47,376 nt of DNA from an uncultured Alphaproteobacteria bacterium (GTDB lineage Bacteria > Pseudomonadota > Alphaproteobacteria > RF32 > CAG-239), in assembly GCA_944393715.1 (NCBI GenBank), contig CALYBB010000028.1:1-47376 (forward strand), in the 5' to 3' direction. Positions 1 to 8,387 of this stretch are shown in pieces. Below the pieces are notes generated by a model. It had not been told where the DNA came from and made no database searches. It saw nothing but the letters and a program-made list of their open reading frames with translations. The position numbers and the translations under genes were made by a program. Position 1 is the stretch's first letter. The number at the start of each line of letters is the position of its first letter.

Positions 1-184
1 CGTTGAAGAATCTAAAGTTACCGATAACGCCAGCTTTATTGACGATTTGGGCGCAGATAGTTTGGATACAGTAGAATTGGTTATGGCTTTTGAAGAAGAA
101 TTCGGATGCGAAATTCCGGATGAAGCCGCCGAAAAAATTCTGACTGTTAAAGATGCAATCGACTATCTTTCGAAGAATGCTTAA
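1..184 (+). CDS. acpP: Acyl carrier protein, 3' part
   Basis: Carries growing acyl chains on a 4'-phosphopantetheine arm during type II fatty acid synthesis and supplies acyl groups for phospholipid and lipid A synthesis in the cytoplasm. The reading frame enters from the left edge at base 2 and ends at TAA 182-184, giving the last 60 residues. The pantetheine attachment serine lies in GADSLD, followed by the helix II sequence [18 protein letters not shown] and the usual C-terminal AIDYLSKNA. The 5' part is outside the window. In most alphaproteobacteria fabF follows directly; here a terminator and then mltG follow, so fabF is absent from this place. Confidence 0.95.
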   Translation, partial: VEESKVTDNASFIDDLGADSLDTVELVMAFEEEFGCEIPDEAAEKILTVKDAIDYLSKNA

Positions 185-210
185 GTCTGAATGGCTTTAG
201 GAAAGTTAAT

Positions 211-252
211 GAAACTCGCCGACGTGGTTATCCGGCGAGTTTCATTTGTTTT
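211..252 (+). terminator. Rho-independent terminator after acpP
   Basis: A perfect 11-bp stem (GAAACTCGCCG at 211-221 and its complement at 233-243) with an 11-nt loop is followed by a T-rich run. It separates acpP from mltG, so mltG probably needs its own promoter or read-through. Confidence 0.8.
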
Positions 253-303
253 ATGACGACGAATCGTCTTTGTGTTTGGCAATGCTTGGTAACAGATAAA
301 CAA

Positions 304-1278
304 ATGCGACTTAATCGAAAATTTATTTTGCGGAAACTTGTTTTGCCGGCAGTGGGAATGGCCATTATTGGCTTTGGGGTTTTGAGGCATTGGATATATG
401 AGCCGACACACCTTGAAAAATCGGTCTCGGTTATTATTCCGCGCGGAATGGGGACTTTTGCCGCGGCCAACCTTTTGGTGGATGCTGGGGTAATTGACAA
501 ACCATGGCTCTTTAAGTTATCAGCGCGTTTTTTGGGGCAAGACCGACAACTAAAAGCCGGCGAATATGTCTTCAGCGGAGATGTCTCCCTTTATGATGCG
601 ATGGAAAAAATCGGCAACGGCGATGTCTTTTATCGGCAAATTACGTTGGCAGAAGGGCTAACCAGCAAACAGATGCTACAAACACTGGCTGACGAATTGC
701 TGTTATCCGGAGAGATGACTCTTGAAGCGCCAGAAGGTTCACTCTTGCCGGAAACTTATAGTTTTGTGCGCAATGACACCCGCAACAGTATTGTTGCCCG
801 AGCGCAAAAATCCATGAATGAAGCGCTGGACGCCGCATGGAACAACAGACAAGATGATTTACCTCTTAAAAATAAACAAGAGCTTTTGATTCTGGCCTCC
901 ATTATTGAAAAAGAAACGGCAATTGACAGTGAACGTCGTTTGGTTGCTTCGGTTTTTGTCAATAGGCTGCGCAAGGGGATGAAACTCCAGACGGACCCTA
1001 CGGTTATTTATGCCTTAACCAACGGACAAAAAGATTTGAAAAGGCCTTTAACACGCAAGGATTTAAGCATTGACAGCCCTTTTAACACCTATAAATACTA
1101 CGGCTTACCTCCGGAGCCGATCTGCAACCCCGGTAAAGCGTCTTTAGAAGCTGCGGCTCATCCCGAATCCAGCGATTATCTTTATTTTGTCGCTGATGGT
1201 GCCGGCGGGCATAATTTCGCCGTCTCACTCAAAGAACACAACAACAATGTCCGGCAATGGAAAAAAAATCGAAAATAG
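304..1278 (+). CDS. mltG: Endolytic murein transglycosylase MltG
   Basis: Inner-membrane lytic transglycosylase (YceG/MltG family) that cleaves nascent peptidoglycan strands and is thought to set glycan chain length. The protein has an N-terminal membrane anchor (about residues 8-27, KLVLPAVGMAIIGFGVL), a LysM-like region, then the catalytic domain. The motif ASIIEKET carries the catalytic glutamate, and LQTDPTVIYAL and YKYYGLPPEPICNPG are family signatures. Length (324 residues from this start) is normal. An in-frame ATG at 253 would add 17 residues, but they look non-conserved and overlap the leader just after the terminator. Neither start has a clear ribosome binding site, so the start is uncertain. 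Confidence 0.93.
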   Translation: MRLNRKFILRKLVLPAVGMAIIGFGVLRHWIYEPTHLEKSVSVIIPRGMGTFAAANLLVDAGVIDKPWLFKLSARFLGQDRQLKAGEYVFSGDVSLYDAMEKIGNGDVFYRQITLAEGLTSKQMLQTLADELLLSGEMTLEAPEGSLLPETYSFVRNDTRNSIVARAQKSMNEALDAAWNNRQDDLPLKNKQELLILASIIEKETAIDSERRLVASVFVNRLRKGMKLQTDPTVIYALTNGQKDLKRPLTRKDLSIDSPFNTYKYYGLPPEPICNPGKASLEAAAHPESSDYLYFVADGAGGHNFAVSLKEHNNNVRQWKKNRK

Positions 1279-1339
1279 TTATTGCCAAAAAGGCTTTTTT
1301 TGTCTATTCTGTCTGTCGGAAATGAATTATTTAAATTAT

Positions 1340-1630
1340 ATGATTATGAAAATTTATCAAGAAAAAAAAATCTTCTCGGAAGAGGAGATTAGAAAGGCTA
1401 CTTTAGATTTTTTGACCGAAAACACTTCAGTCAGCAGAGATTCTATTCGTCCAGACAGCAGTTTTATAAGAGATCTGTCAATGGATAGTCTGGAGCGTGT
1501 TGAATTTATTATGTGGGTGGAAAGAACTTTTTCCGTCTGCATTGACAGTTTTTATTATGACAAGCTTGACACACTCCGGCAGACTGTTGATGTCGTTATG
1601 GCACAACAGAAACTCTGCAAAAATTCTTGA
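1340..1630 (+). CDS. Second acyl carrier protein-like protein
   Basis: A small protein of about 96 residues with the acyl carrier fold signature. DLSMDSLERVEFIMWVERTF matches the ACP helix II region, with the serine in DSL as the likely phosphopantetheine site. It differs strongly from the AcpP encoded at the left edge: it lacks the acidic GADSLD context and has a basic N-terminus. Starts at 1340 or 1346 are both possible, with no strong Shine-Dalgarno. Specialised ACPs of this kind serve lipid A, polyketide, aryl polyene or other dedicated acyl transfer in other bacteria, but no partner enzyme is adjacent, so the pathway is unknown. It ends in a strong terminator. Confidence 0.8.
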   Translation: MIMKIYQEKKIFSEEEIRKATLDFLTENTSVSRDSIRPDSSFIRDLSMDSLERVEFIMWVERTFSVCIDSFYYDKLDTLRQTVDVVMAQQKLCKNS

Positions 1631-1639
1631 GACACTACG

Positions 1640-1677
1640 GCAGCGCTTGCTCTTTTGAGAAAAGCGCTGCTTTTTTA
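1640..1677. terminator. Terminator between ACP-like gene and ybjN-like gene
   Basis: A 9-bp perfect stem (GCAGCGCTT at 1640-1648 with its complement at 1662-1670) is followed by six T. It lies between convergent genes. The stem may also work on the minus strand, where A/T-rich sequence follows. Confidence 0.85.
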
Positions 1678-2172
1678 AGCCTGTCCAATGGTTTCCATCA
1701 TTAGCGGAAAAAGAGCCTCTTTGGGATCCATGCCTTTGGTTAAAACTGCCTTAAACACCGGATAAATGCGCTCGCACTCTTTAATGGCAATATCAATCAT
1801 TTGCGCTATCTTATGCTCAAAAAATTCTTCGCCGTAGTTTAAAAAGACAGAATGCTTAAACACCGGCATATTTTGTTCGGTCCAATAAGAAAAATGACCA
1901 ACCCACAAATTTTCGTTGACCAAAGCCAAGAGTTCAAATATTTTGCTGCGATCCTCAAGCTTGTTGTCAATATTCATCAGGCATGACATGTGAAGACATT
2001 TCATTGAAGATTCCCAAGCAAAAAATAACAACATGTTGTCCCATTTGCCCTGAACTTCGACCACAACTTCATTGGCGTTGCGGCGTTCAAGTTCAAAGGA
2101 GCGGGAGGCGAAAATACTTTCGACCATGTCTATCGGATTGACCGTTAAGGCTAAGTTCTGAGCCGGCTGCAT
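1675..2172 (-). CDS. YbjN-family protein (type III secretion chaperone-like fold)
   Basis: About 165 residues matching the alphaproteobacterial YbjN/'sensory transduction regulator' family. The N-terminal NPIDMVESIFASRSFELERR, central LFFAWESSMKCLHMSC, ELLALVNENLWVGHF and C-terminal IKECERIYPVFKAV are the conserved blocks. Members are cytoplasmic with a fold related to type III secretion chaperones; the molecular role is not settled. The frame is open upstream to 2301, but a GGAG at 2182-2185 is well placed for the ATG at 2172, and homologues begin 10-15 residues before NPID. It is convergent with the ACP-like gene and divergent from lgt. Confidence 0.82.
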   Translation of the reverse strand: MQPAQNLALTVNPIDMVESIFASRSFELERRNANEVVVEVQGKWDNMLLFFAWESSMKCLHMSCLMNIDNKLEDRSKIFELLALVNENLWVGHFSYWTEQNMPVFKHSVFLNYGEEFFEHKIAQMIDIAIKECERIYPVFKAVLTKGMDPKEALFPLMMETIGQA

Positions 2173-2430
2173 TCTATCTTTCTCCATATTTAAAATCGGC
2201 ATTTTATCCGCGGGTACGGTTAAAGCTTGCATTGGCCGAAACGTAAATGCAACCGCCGAGTCGCATTTGTCCACCAAATTCATGGCTGTGGATAAAATCA
2301 ATCGTCTTTGTTTTATGAAAAATCAATGTAATAACTCAAAAAAAAGTTTTTTTATTTTTTATATGTGGATATATTTGTGGAAATTAATTATTCTTTAAGC
2401 ACTGTTTTTTGAAGAGAGGTTTTTTGGTTT

Positions 2431-3219
2431 ATGACAGGTTTGATTTATCCCGAAATATCACCGATTGCTTTCAGCTTAGGTCCTATTGATATTCGTTGGT
2501 ATTCTTTGGCGTATCTCTGCGGTATTTTGGCTGCGTGGTTTTTGCTCTTGCACAACAACGACAAAAACCGGCTTGGCTATACCAGACAGCAAATTGAAGA
2601 TTTGGCTTTTTATGTTACGCTCGGTATCATCATAGGCGGACGGCTGGGCTATGCGATATTTTACGGCGGTGCCGAGATGTGGCTTAAACCATGGCGGCTG
2701 CTGGAGCTGTGGAAAGGCGGAATGTCTTTCCATGGAGGAATAGCCGGTGTTATTGGGGCGGTGTGGTTGTTTGCAGGCAAGTATCAATATAAATTTTTGA
2801 CCATTACGGATTTGGTGGTTTTATATACGCCAATTGGCATGTTTTTGGGACGAATCGCTAACTTTATCAATGATGAACTCTGGGGAAGGGAAACGGATGT
2901 GCCGTGGGCGGTTCGCTTTCCGAACGGCGGCTATGTGCCGCGGCATCCTTCACAGCTGTATGAGGCTTTTTTTGAAGGAATTATTATTTTTATCGTGCTA
3001 AATTGGCTTTGGCGTTATGCAAAAATCCGCAATAACTCCGGAGTTGTTTCAGCCGTATTTGTTTTGTTGTATGGTCTTTTTCGGATTTTGATGGAACAGT
3101 TTCGCCAGCCAGATGCCCAACTTGGTTTTTTCTTTGGGCATATCACCATGGGACAGATGCTTTCCGTGCCGTTGATTATTATGGGTTTGTGGGTTTTAAT
3201 TCTTAAACTAAAAAAATAA
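2431..3219 (+). CDS. lgt: Prolipoprotein diacylglyceryl transferase
   Basis: Inner-membrane enzyme that transfers diacylglycerol from phosphatidylglycerol to the lipobox cysteine of prolipoproteins, the first step of lipoprotein maturation. The 262-residue protein has seven or so membrane segments and the family signatures: IRWYSLAYLCG near the N-terminus, MSFHGGIAG, the Lgt signature GRIANFINDELWGRETDVPW, and PRHPSQLYEAFFEG. Its client lipoproteins in this window include the NlpD-like and BamE proteins. A purine-rich GAGAGG lies at 2414-2419. The stop codon abuts the convergent downstream gene with no gap. Confidence 0.97.
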   Translation: MTGLIYPEISPIAFSLGPIDIRWYSLAYLCGILAAWFLLLHNNDKNRLGYTRQQIEDLAFYVTLGIIIGGRLGYAIFYGGAEMWLKPWRLLELWKGGMSFHGGIAGVIGAVWLFAGKYQYKFLTITDLVVLYTPIGMFLGRIANFINDELWGRETDVPWAVRFPNGGYVPRHPSQLYEAFFEGIIIFIVLNWLWRYAKIRNNSGVVSAVFVLLYGLFRILMEQFRQPDAQLGFFFGHITMGQMLSVPLIIMGLWVLILKLKK

Positions 3220-4377
3220 TCATCCCTGTGACGTTACGTTGTGGCTGAATTTTAGCGTTTGACGCAGGGCTTTGTCTGCGCGCATTAAAACTTCTACCGC
3301 GCCGGAATCGCTGCGCTTTTTCTCGGCAACACTGCAAGATATTGTCAATTTGACAGGATTTTTTCTTGCTACATATTCAAAAGACACTCCGGCGACGGTT
3401 CGGCGAATATTGTCTAACAGGGCAAATGCTTCTTTTTTATCCAGCTTTTTATAAAGAACAATAAATTCATCCGCCGCATAGCGATAGATCTGACCTTCCG
3501 GATTTAAATCTTCCAAAATAGCCGACAACATCAAAACAATTGTATTTATTTTTTTGCGACCGAGAGTTAAGGCTAGTTTTTCGTAATTGTCGATGCAAAT
3601 AATTCCTAAACTGTATTTGAGAGGAAAACGCTTTGATTGCAGCAAATAGGAGTTGCGGCTTAAAAATCCGGTCAGATCGTCATAGTAATGATTATAGGCC
3701 AAAGTATAGACCATGCTGATCCCTAACATCAGCTGAGCCATGCAAAAAAACAGGCTGACGGCAGAAGCTTGAGCGGCGTAGAAAAAGCCGCAACCAATGC
3801 TTAATGACGCAAATAAAACGCCGTAGTCCTCCAAACGACCATCTTTAACAGCATAAACTAAAGACCATGCAACCAATACGCCAAAAAGAAAAAATGACGG
3901 CAGGTTTATACCTTGCCAAACCAGTAGAGGCTTAAACCCTCCACGGCCCAAAAACTCCAAAAGCATCCATTGCAAAACAATTCCGACCAGCAGAAATAAC
4001 GATTGTTTTCCTAAAAAACGGCGATCATAAAAAAGGTAAAACACCAACAGATTCAGCGGTGTTAAAACTTCAATTCCCCAAAACCAAAATTCTGACGAAA
4101 AGCCTGAACCAAAACGCTGTTTCATATAATTAATCAGGATATAGGCCAAAACCGTAACAATCATAAAAAACAACAAACGGCCACGGTTAAAATTGAGCAA
4201 AATAAGCAAATTTAAAACGCTCAGAATATAAAAAGCCCAATGAAAAATTGACGCCGTTTCAAAACTAAATCCGCCCATGGATAAAAAACTCAACAGACCC
4301 TCAGCAAAGATAGATGCCGGCACCAACATGTTGGCAATCAACGGGATATATTTTTCCAATACCTGCTGCAAGCGCAT
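3220..4377 (-). CDS. Multi-pass membrane protein with degenerate GGDEF domain
   Basis: The N-terminal half holds about seven to eight hydrophobic segments. The C-terminal 160 residues resemble a diguanylate cyclase domain: YYDDLTGFLSRNSYLL matches the D-(P/D)-LTGLxNR start, and RYAADEFIVLYK occupies the GGDEF position. The two glycines of the active loop are alanines (AADEF) and no inhibitory RxxD site precedes it, so cyclase activity is doubtful; it may bind GTP or c-di-GMP or act as a sensor scaffold. An AAAGGA eight to nine bases ahead favours the ATG at 4377 over the one at 4410. It lies between lgt and queA, facing queA's direction. Confidence 0.78.
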   Translation of the reverse strand: MRLQQVLEKYIPLIANMLVPASIFAEGLLSFLSMGGFSFETASIFHWAFYILSVLNLLILLNFNRGRLLFFMIVTVLAYILINYMKQRFGSGFSSEFWFWGIEVLTPLNLLVFYLFYDRRFLGKQSLFLLVGIVLQWMLLEFLGRGGFKPLLVWQGINLPSFFLFGVLVAWSLVYAVKDGRLEDYGVLFASLSIGCGFFYAAQASAVSLFFCMAQLMLGISMVYTLAYNHYYDDLTGFLSRNSYLLQSKRFPLKYSLGIICIDNYEKLALTLGRKKINTIVLMLSAILEDLNPEGQIYRYAADEFIVLYKKLDKKEAFALLDNIRRTVAGVSFEYVARKNPVKLTISCSVAEKKRSDSGAVEVLMRADKALRQTLKFSHNVTSQG

Positions 4378-4436
4378 GCCTTTTATCCTTTGTTCGCAAA
4401 AATCATCCATGCGGCAGAAATTGTAGCCTTAAAAGG

Positions 4437-5522
4437 TTAAATTTTATTTACGCATTTTAAAATTGAACTGTCGCCATAGGAATAAAAACGATACTTTTCC
4501 GCTATTGCGTGTTTGTAGGCTTTTTGCATCGTTTCCAGCCCCGCTACGGCGCTGACCAGCATAAACAGTGTCGATTTTGGCAGATGGAAATTGGTTATCA
4601 GCATGTCAATAATCTTAAATTTATACCCAGGCGTGATAAAAATATCCGTTTCGCCGACAAAAGGATGAACAATCCCCTGAGCATCCGCCGCACTCTCAAG
4701 AAGCCTTAGAGATGTTGTGCCTACGGCTATAACCCGATGACCTTGTTGATGTGCCGCGTTAACGGCAGCTGCGGCGGCGGGTGTGATAATCCCATATTCG
4801 GCATGCATTTTATGATCCTCGGTATTTTCGGATTTTACGGGCAGAAACGTCCCTGCGCCAACATGCAGCGTTATAAAAATCTGGTTAACGCCTTTTTCTT
4901 TTAAGCGATGCATGATCTCCGGCGTAAAATGCAATCCGGCTGTCGGTGCCGCAACGGCTCCTTCACAACGAGCATATACGGTTTGATAATTTTCTTTATC
5001 ATCAAATTTATGCCATAGGGAATCTTTTCCCGGTCGATCACGTTTGATGTAGGGCGGCAGAGGCATAAAACCAAATTTTTGCAAAAGATCAGGTAGCTTA
5101 TCTTCATTACAATTAAATTTAAGCAAGACGCCATCTTCGGAATTTTTTTCCAAAACTTCGGCTGAAAAATCTGATTCTTCTGCCGAAATTTCATCATTAC
5201 AAAAAGAAATCACATCTTGCGGCTTCAGACGCTTGGCGTTCTTAACGAAAGACCACCAAGTGAGTCCATCAACCGGATGATAAAGCGTTACCTCAACCAG
5301 AGCGCCACCGCGGCGACCATAAAGACGCGCCGGAATAACTTTGGTGTCATTGCAAACCAAAACATCTCCCTTTTCAAGCAAATCCGGCAAATCGCTGAAA
5401 TGTCGATCGACGATGGATCCTTCGGATGACAGATCAAGCAGACGGGAAGCATGGCGTGGTGTTACCGGCTGTGATGCAATGAGCTCCTTAGGAAGATCAA
5501 AATCAAAAATATCTACTTTCAT
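4437..5522 (-). CDS. queA: S-adenosylmethionine:tRNA ribosyltransferase-isomerase
   Basis: Transfers and isomerises the ribosyl moiety of S-adenosylmethionine onto preQ1 in tRNA to give epoxyqueuosine, the penultimate step of queuosine synthesis at wobble position 34. All family blocks are present in 361 residues of normal length: FDLPKELIASQP at the N-terminus, LVCNDTKVIPARL, AAPTAGLHFT, HVGAGTFLPVK, EDHKMHAEY and NFHLPKSTLFMLVSA. Other queuosine genes are not nearby. Confidence 0.97.
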   Translation of the reverse strand: MKVDIFDFDLPKELIASQPVTPRHASRLLDLSSEGSIVDRHFSDLPDLLEKGDVLVCNDTKVIPARLYGRRGGALVEVTLYHPVDGLTWWSFVKNAKRLKPQDVISFCNDEISAEESDFSAEVLEKNSEDGVLLKFNCNEDKLPDLLQKFGFMPLPPYIKRDRPGKDSLWHKFDDKENYQTVYARCEGAVAAPTAGLHFTPEIMHRLKEKGVNQIFITLHVGAGTFLPVKSENTEDHKMHAEYGIITPAAAAAVNAAHQQGHRVIAVGTTSLRLLESAADAQGIVHPFVGETDIFITPGYKFKIIDMLITNFHLPKSTLFMLVSAVAGLETMQKAYKHAIAEKYRFYSYGDSSILKCVNKI

Positions 5523-5681
5523 TTGCGGCCTCTATTCAAAAATTGCTGCTGCGTGTTATATTACAAAGTATGTTATTCCGCAACTATTTTTATGAGAGGC
5601 CTTGTCGGCAATTTTTGCTTGCTTTGTTTATTGTTTTATACTATAAGTATAAATAACAATAAAGTCTTTAAAGGAAGGATT

Positions 5682-6794
5682 ATGATTACCAAACGAAATC
5701 TTAAATGCCTAGAAGGACTGTTGTTACTGATTTCTCTGTCGTGCACCGGAAGCAAACGCAAGACTGCCGCTCAGATGGATATTTCGGTGGACACTGTGAC
5801 CAAATATGTTGTTTTTCTTGAAGCCTGCATCGGCTGCAAATTGCTTATTAATCATCATAACTGTATGCTAACGGCAAAAGCCAGAGAACTTGTCGGAAAA
5901 TCTCAGCATATCTATGGCGAAAACTGGTTGCCTGCCGGAAAGACATTTAATTTGCTCAGTCTTAAAAATTTGCGCGGTATTTTTTATCTAAAAGCCATTG
6001 CTAATTACGGCAACAAACGCAACGCCTCACAAAAACTTGCGGCTTCCGTCGAAACAATTAACACTTATGTTGAATATTTGGAAAAGACTTTAGGCCAGCC
6101 CCTGATGCAAACCAGCAATCACGGCTCATATCCGACTTTTCTTGGTCAGCAACTGCTGATAAAATCAGATAAATTGTTTAATTTGCTTGTGTTTTCGGCT
6201 CAAAAAGGGAAAATTACGGCAAATTCCAAAATAAGGCTGGCTTTGGCTCGGGAGATAGACGCAGCCTTTATTACGCCAGAAGCTGAAAATACCCGTCAGG
6301 ATATTATGATTTTTGCCGATGATCCAAATTTTCATACCGATGATTGGGATATTGCCATAACCTATTCTGAGCCGGAATCTCCGGATTTGATGCTTATTTT
6401 TAAGCGGGAAATTCCTTGCGGCTTTTTTGCCAGCCGAGAGTATTTGAAAGAATTTGGACAGCCGAAAGATATTTCGGATATGCAGAAAAATCATCGTATT
6501 CTTGACGGCAGCGGCAGGCCTTATGCCGATAAAAAATACCGCCATATGATGCAAAATTGCTGCAGGGTTTGCCCTATCAGTAATCTTAACATATTTTTGA
6601 CCGATATGGCTCGGTATGGTGCCGGAATCTGTGTTGTGCCCCTGACCATATCTCAGACCAATTTGATTTATTTGGCCGATCTGCCCTGCGAAGCCAAGGC
6701 TACTATTTATTTAAGCGCACATAAAGAAATCGCCAATCTTCCGGATTTTCAGGCGGCTATCAGCGATTACAGCCACATGTTAGAACAATTTTAA
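5682..6794 (+). CDS. LysR-like transcription regulator with two tandem winged helices
   Basis: A 370-residue DNA-binding protein. Residues about 7-74 and 94-161 are two similar units, each resembling the LysR N-terminal winged helix (shared pattern LK-L-G-L, a G-KR stretch, VxTxxxYVxxLE, then G--L). The C-terminal part resembles a LysR effector domain: DDWDIAITYSEP, CGFFASREYLKEFGQP and RYGAGICVVP match the usual D-DIAI, ASPAYL and GAGIALLP segments, though the domain is short and divergent. The ORF is open back to 5523, but AAGGAAGG at 5671-5678 clearly selects the ATG at 5682. No target operon is evident; queA is divergent. Confidence 0.78.
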   Translation: MITKRNLKCLEGLLLLISLSCTGSKRKTAAQMDISVDTVTKYVVFLEACIGCKLLINHHNCMLTAKARELVGKSQHIYGENWLPAGKTFNLLSLKNLRGIFYLKAIANYGNKRNASQKLAASVETINTYVEYLEKTLGQPLMQTSNHGSYPTFLGQQLLIKSDKLFNLLVFSAQKGKITANSKIRLALAREIDAAFITPEAENTRQDIMIFADDPNFHTDDWDIAITYSEPESPDLMLIFKREIPCGFFASREYLKEFGQPKDISDMQKNHRILDGSGRPYADKKYRHMMQNCCRVCPISNLNIFLTDMARYGAGICVVPLTISQTNLIYLADLPCEAKATIYLSAHKEIANLPDFQAAISDYSHMLEQF

Positions 6795-6800
6795 TTTTTT

Positions 6801-7520
6801 CTATTCGACCCGCGCTATGGTCAAATTGTCTATTGATTTAGGACGAGCCTGACGGACCGTTTTGGCGCATTCTTTCAGCGTTGCACCGGTTGTCAAAACA
6901 TCGTCTATTAGCAAAACTCTTTTACTGGTAATTATTTCCGGCCGATTAACCAAGAAGGCTCCTTTGACATTACTCAGTCGCTCCGTGCCGAGACATTCAA
7001 CTTGCGGGCGCGTTCTTCTGTTTTTGACGATGGCGTCACAACAGATTTTAACTCCGGACAGACCGTAAAGCTCCTTGGCCAGCAATGCCGACTGATTATA
7101 ACGGCGCTTCAACAAACGGGTATAGTGCAAAGGAACGGGAATAATAACATCAACGCCCGCCGCAAATATGTCTTTGCCGGCAACAAACATCATTTTAGCC
7201 AGCAACGGAGCCAAGTCTGTGCGATCATGAAACTTAAAATCTATAATTAATTTTTTGGAAAAATCATTATATTCAAAAGCCGAGCGCGACAAACGAAACG
7301 GCCGCCGTTTATGTGCCGAACAATAAGCGCATATTTTATGACCTTTGCCATCGGACAAATTTGCAAACGGCTGACCGCAGCGGTAACAAAGAGAATCTTT
7401 GATAAAATCAAATTTGGCAATGCATTTGTCGCACACGCCCTTGTCCGTATCAAGAACACACCCGCAGACGGCGCAACGCGGCGGAAGAATCAAATTTATG
7501 ATATCTTTAAGAAAACTCAT
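6801..7520 (-). CDS. comF: ComF family phosphoribosyltransferase-like protein
   Basis: A 239-residue ComF/GntX-type protein. The N-terminal third carries zinc-ribbon cysteine pairs (CAVCG, CDKC, CYRCG, CAYC). The C-terminal part has the phosphoribosyltransferase PRPP loop VLLIDDVLTTGATL. In naturally competent bacteria ComFC helps single-stranded DNA uptake or processing; in other proteobacteria the role is poorly defined. Its ATG overlaps the sucD stop by four bases, so it is translationally coupled at the end of a sufE-sucC-sucD-comF run. Confidence 0.92.
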   Translation of the reverse strand: MSFLKDIINLILPPRCAVCGCVLDTDKGVCDKCIAKFDFIKDSLCYRCGQPFANLSDGKGHKICAYCSAHKRRPFRLSRSAFEYNDFSKKLIIDFKFHDRTDLAPLLAKMMFVAGKDIFAAGVDVIIPVPLHYTRLLKRRYNQSALLAKELYGLSGVKICCDAIVKNRRTRPQVECLGTERLSNVKGAFLVNRPEIITSKRVLLIDDVLTTGATLKECAKTVRQARPKSIDNLTIARVE

Positions 7521-8386
7521 TTGAGTTTGGCCAATTTAAAATGGATATCATTTATATGGTCAACAACCGTTATGCCTGCGGCATTTAGGGCATCTTTTTT
7601 GTCCTGAACCGAAATGTAGCCCTTGGTCATAATGTCTCCGGCATATCCCATTTTATGGCCAAAGGGAATCGCATTTCCGGCAATAAAAGCTATCACCGGC
7701 TTTTTATATTTCTGATTTTTATACCAAGCGGCAGCAACCTCCTCAAAGGCTCCGCCTAGACGCCCAATCATAATAATCGCTTTTGTTTGCCGATCTGCCA
7801 TAAAAGCGGATAATGCATCAATAAAATCCATTCCGATTAAAACGTCATCTCCAAGGCCAATAACCGTGGACTGGCCTTCGCCGGCGCGTTTGGTTTCCAG
7901 AACCGCCTCATAAGTCAGTGTTGAAGAACGCGAAACAATGCCTATATGTCCCCGATTATGGATGTTTTCGGGGAAAATTCCCAAACGTGCCTCCCCTGGG
8001 GTAATAATCCCCGGCGTATTTGGTCCGATTAGCTGCGACGACGTACCTCTTAACATTTCTTTGATTTCAAGCATGTCTTTTAGAGGAACGCCGTCGGCTA
8101 TACTGACCATTAGCTTTATGCCCGCCTCAACGGCTTCTTTAACCGCTGATTTTACTGCCGCTGCCGGAACATACATGATACTGGCTGTTGCTCCCGTTTC
8201 GGCGACGGCTTCTTTAACCGTATCAAAAACCGGCAAATTGAGATGCAGCTGCCCGCCTTTGCCCGGCGTAACACCACCGACAATTTGGGTGCCACAGTTT
8301 AATGACCGCCGGATATGAAAAGAAGCCTGAGTGCCCGTAATTCCCTGACAAATGACTTTGGTCTTTTTATTGACGAAAACCGACAT
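7517..8386 (-). CDS. Succinyl-CoA synthetase alpha-like subunit lacking the active-site histidine
   Basis: 289 residues align end to end with alphaproteobacterial SucD: KVICQGITGTQASFHIR, VGGVTPGKGG, LPVFDTVKEAV, GPNTPGIITPGE. SucD normally forms a phosphohistidine in the MGHAGAI motif while making succinate, CoA and ATP from succinyl-CoA. Here the motif is MGYAGDI: Tyr248, codon TAT at 7643-7645, replaces the histidine. Other normally fixed positions also differ: GPNCPG is GPNTPG, SRSGTLTYE is SRSSTLTYE, the GGDPxxG loop is GDDVLIG, and GEIGG is GRLGG. The frame is intact. It is therefore either an inactive or a repurposed member; the sucD name should not be applied without evidence. It sits one base after the sucC-like gene. 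Confidence 0.88.
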   Translation of the reverse strand: MSVFVNKKTKVICQGITGTQASFHIRRSLNCGTQIVGGVTPGKGGQLHLNLPVFDTVKEAVAETGATASIMYVPAAAVKSAVKEAVEAGIKLMVSIADGVPLKDMLEIKEMLRGTSSQLIGPNTPGIITPGEARLGIFPENIHNRGHIGIVSRSSTLTYEAVLETKRAGEGQSTVIGLGDDVLIGMDFIDALSAFMADRQTKAIIMIGRLGGAFEEVAAAWYKNQKYKKPVIAFIAGNAIPFGHKMGYAGDIMTKGYISVQDKKDALNAAGITVVDHINDIHFKLAKLK

Positions 8387-8387
8387 G

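Noticed and set aside
7643-7645. The Tyr codon in the SucD-like gene as a sequencing error for His
   Set aside because: A single C-to-T change could explain it, but many other fixed sites in both subunits are also changed, so error alone is unlikely. It cannot be fully excluded from one sequence.
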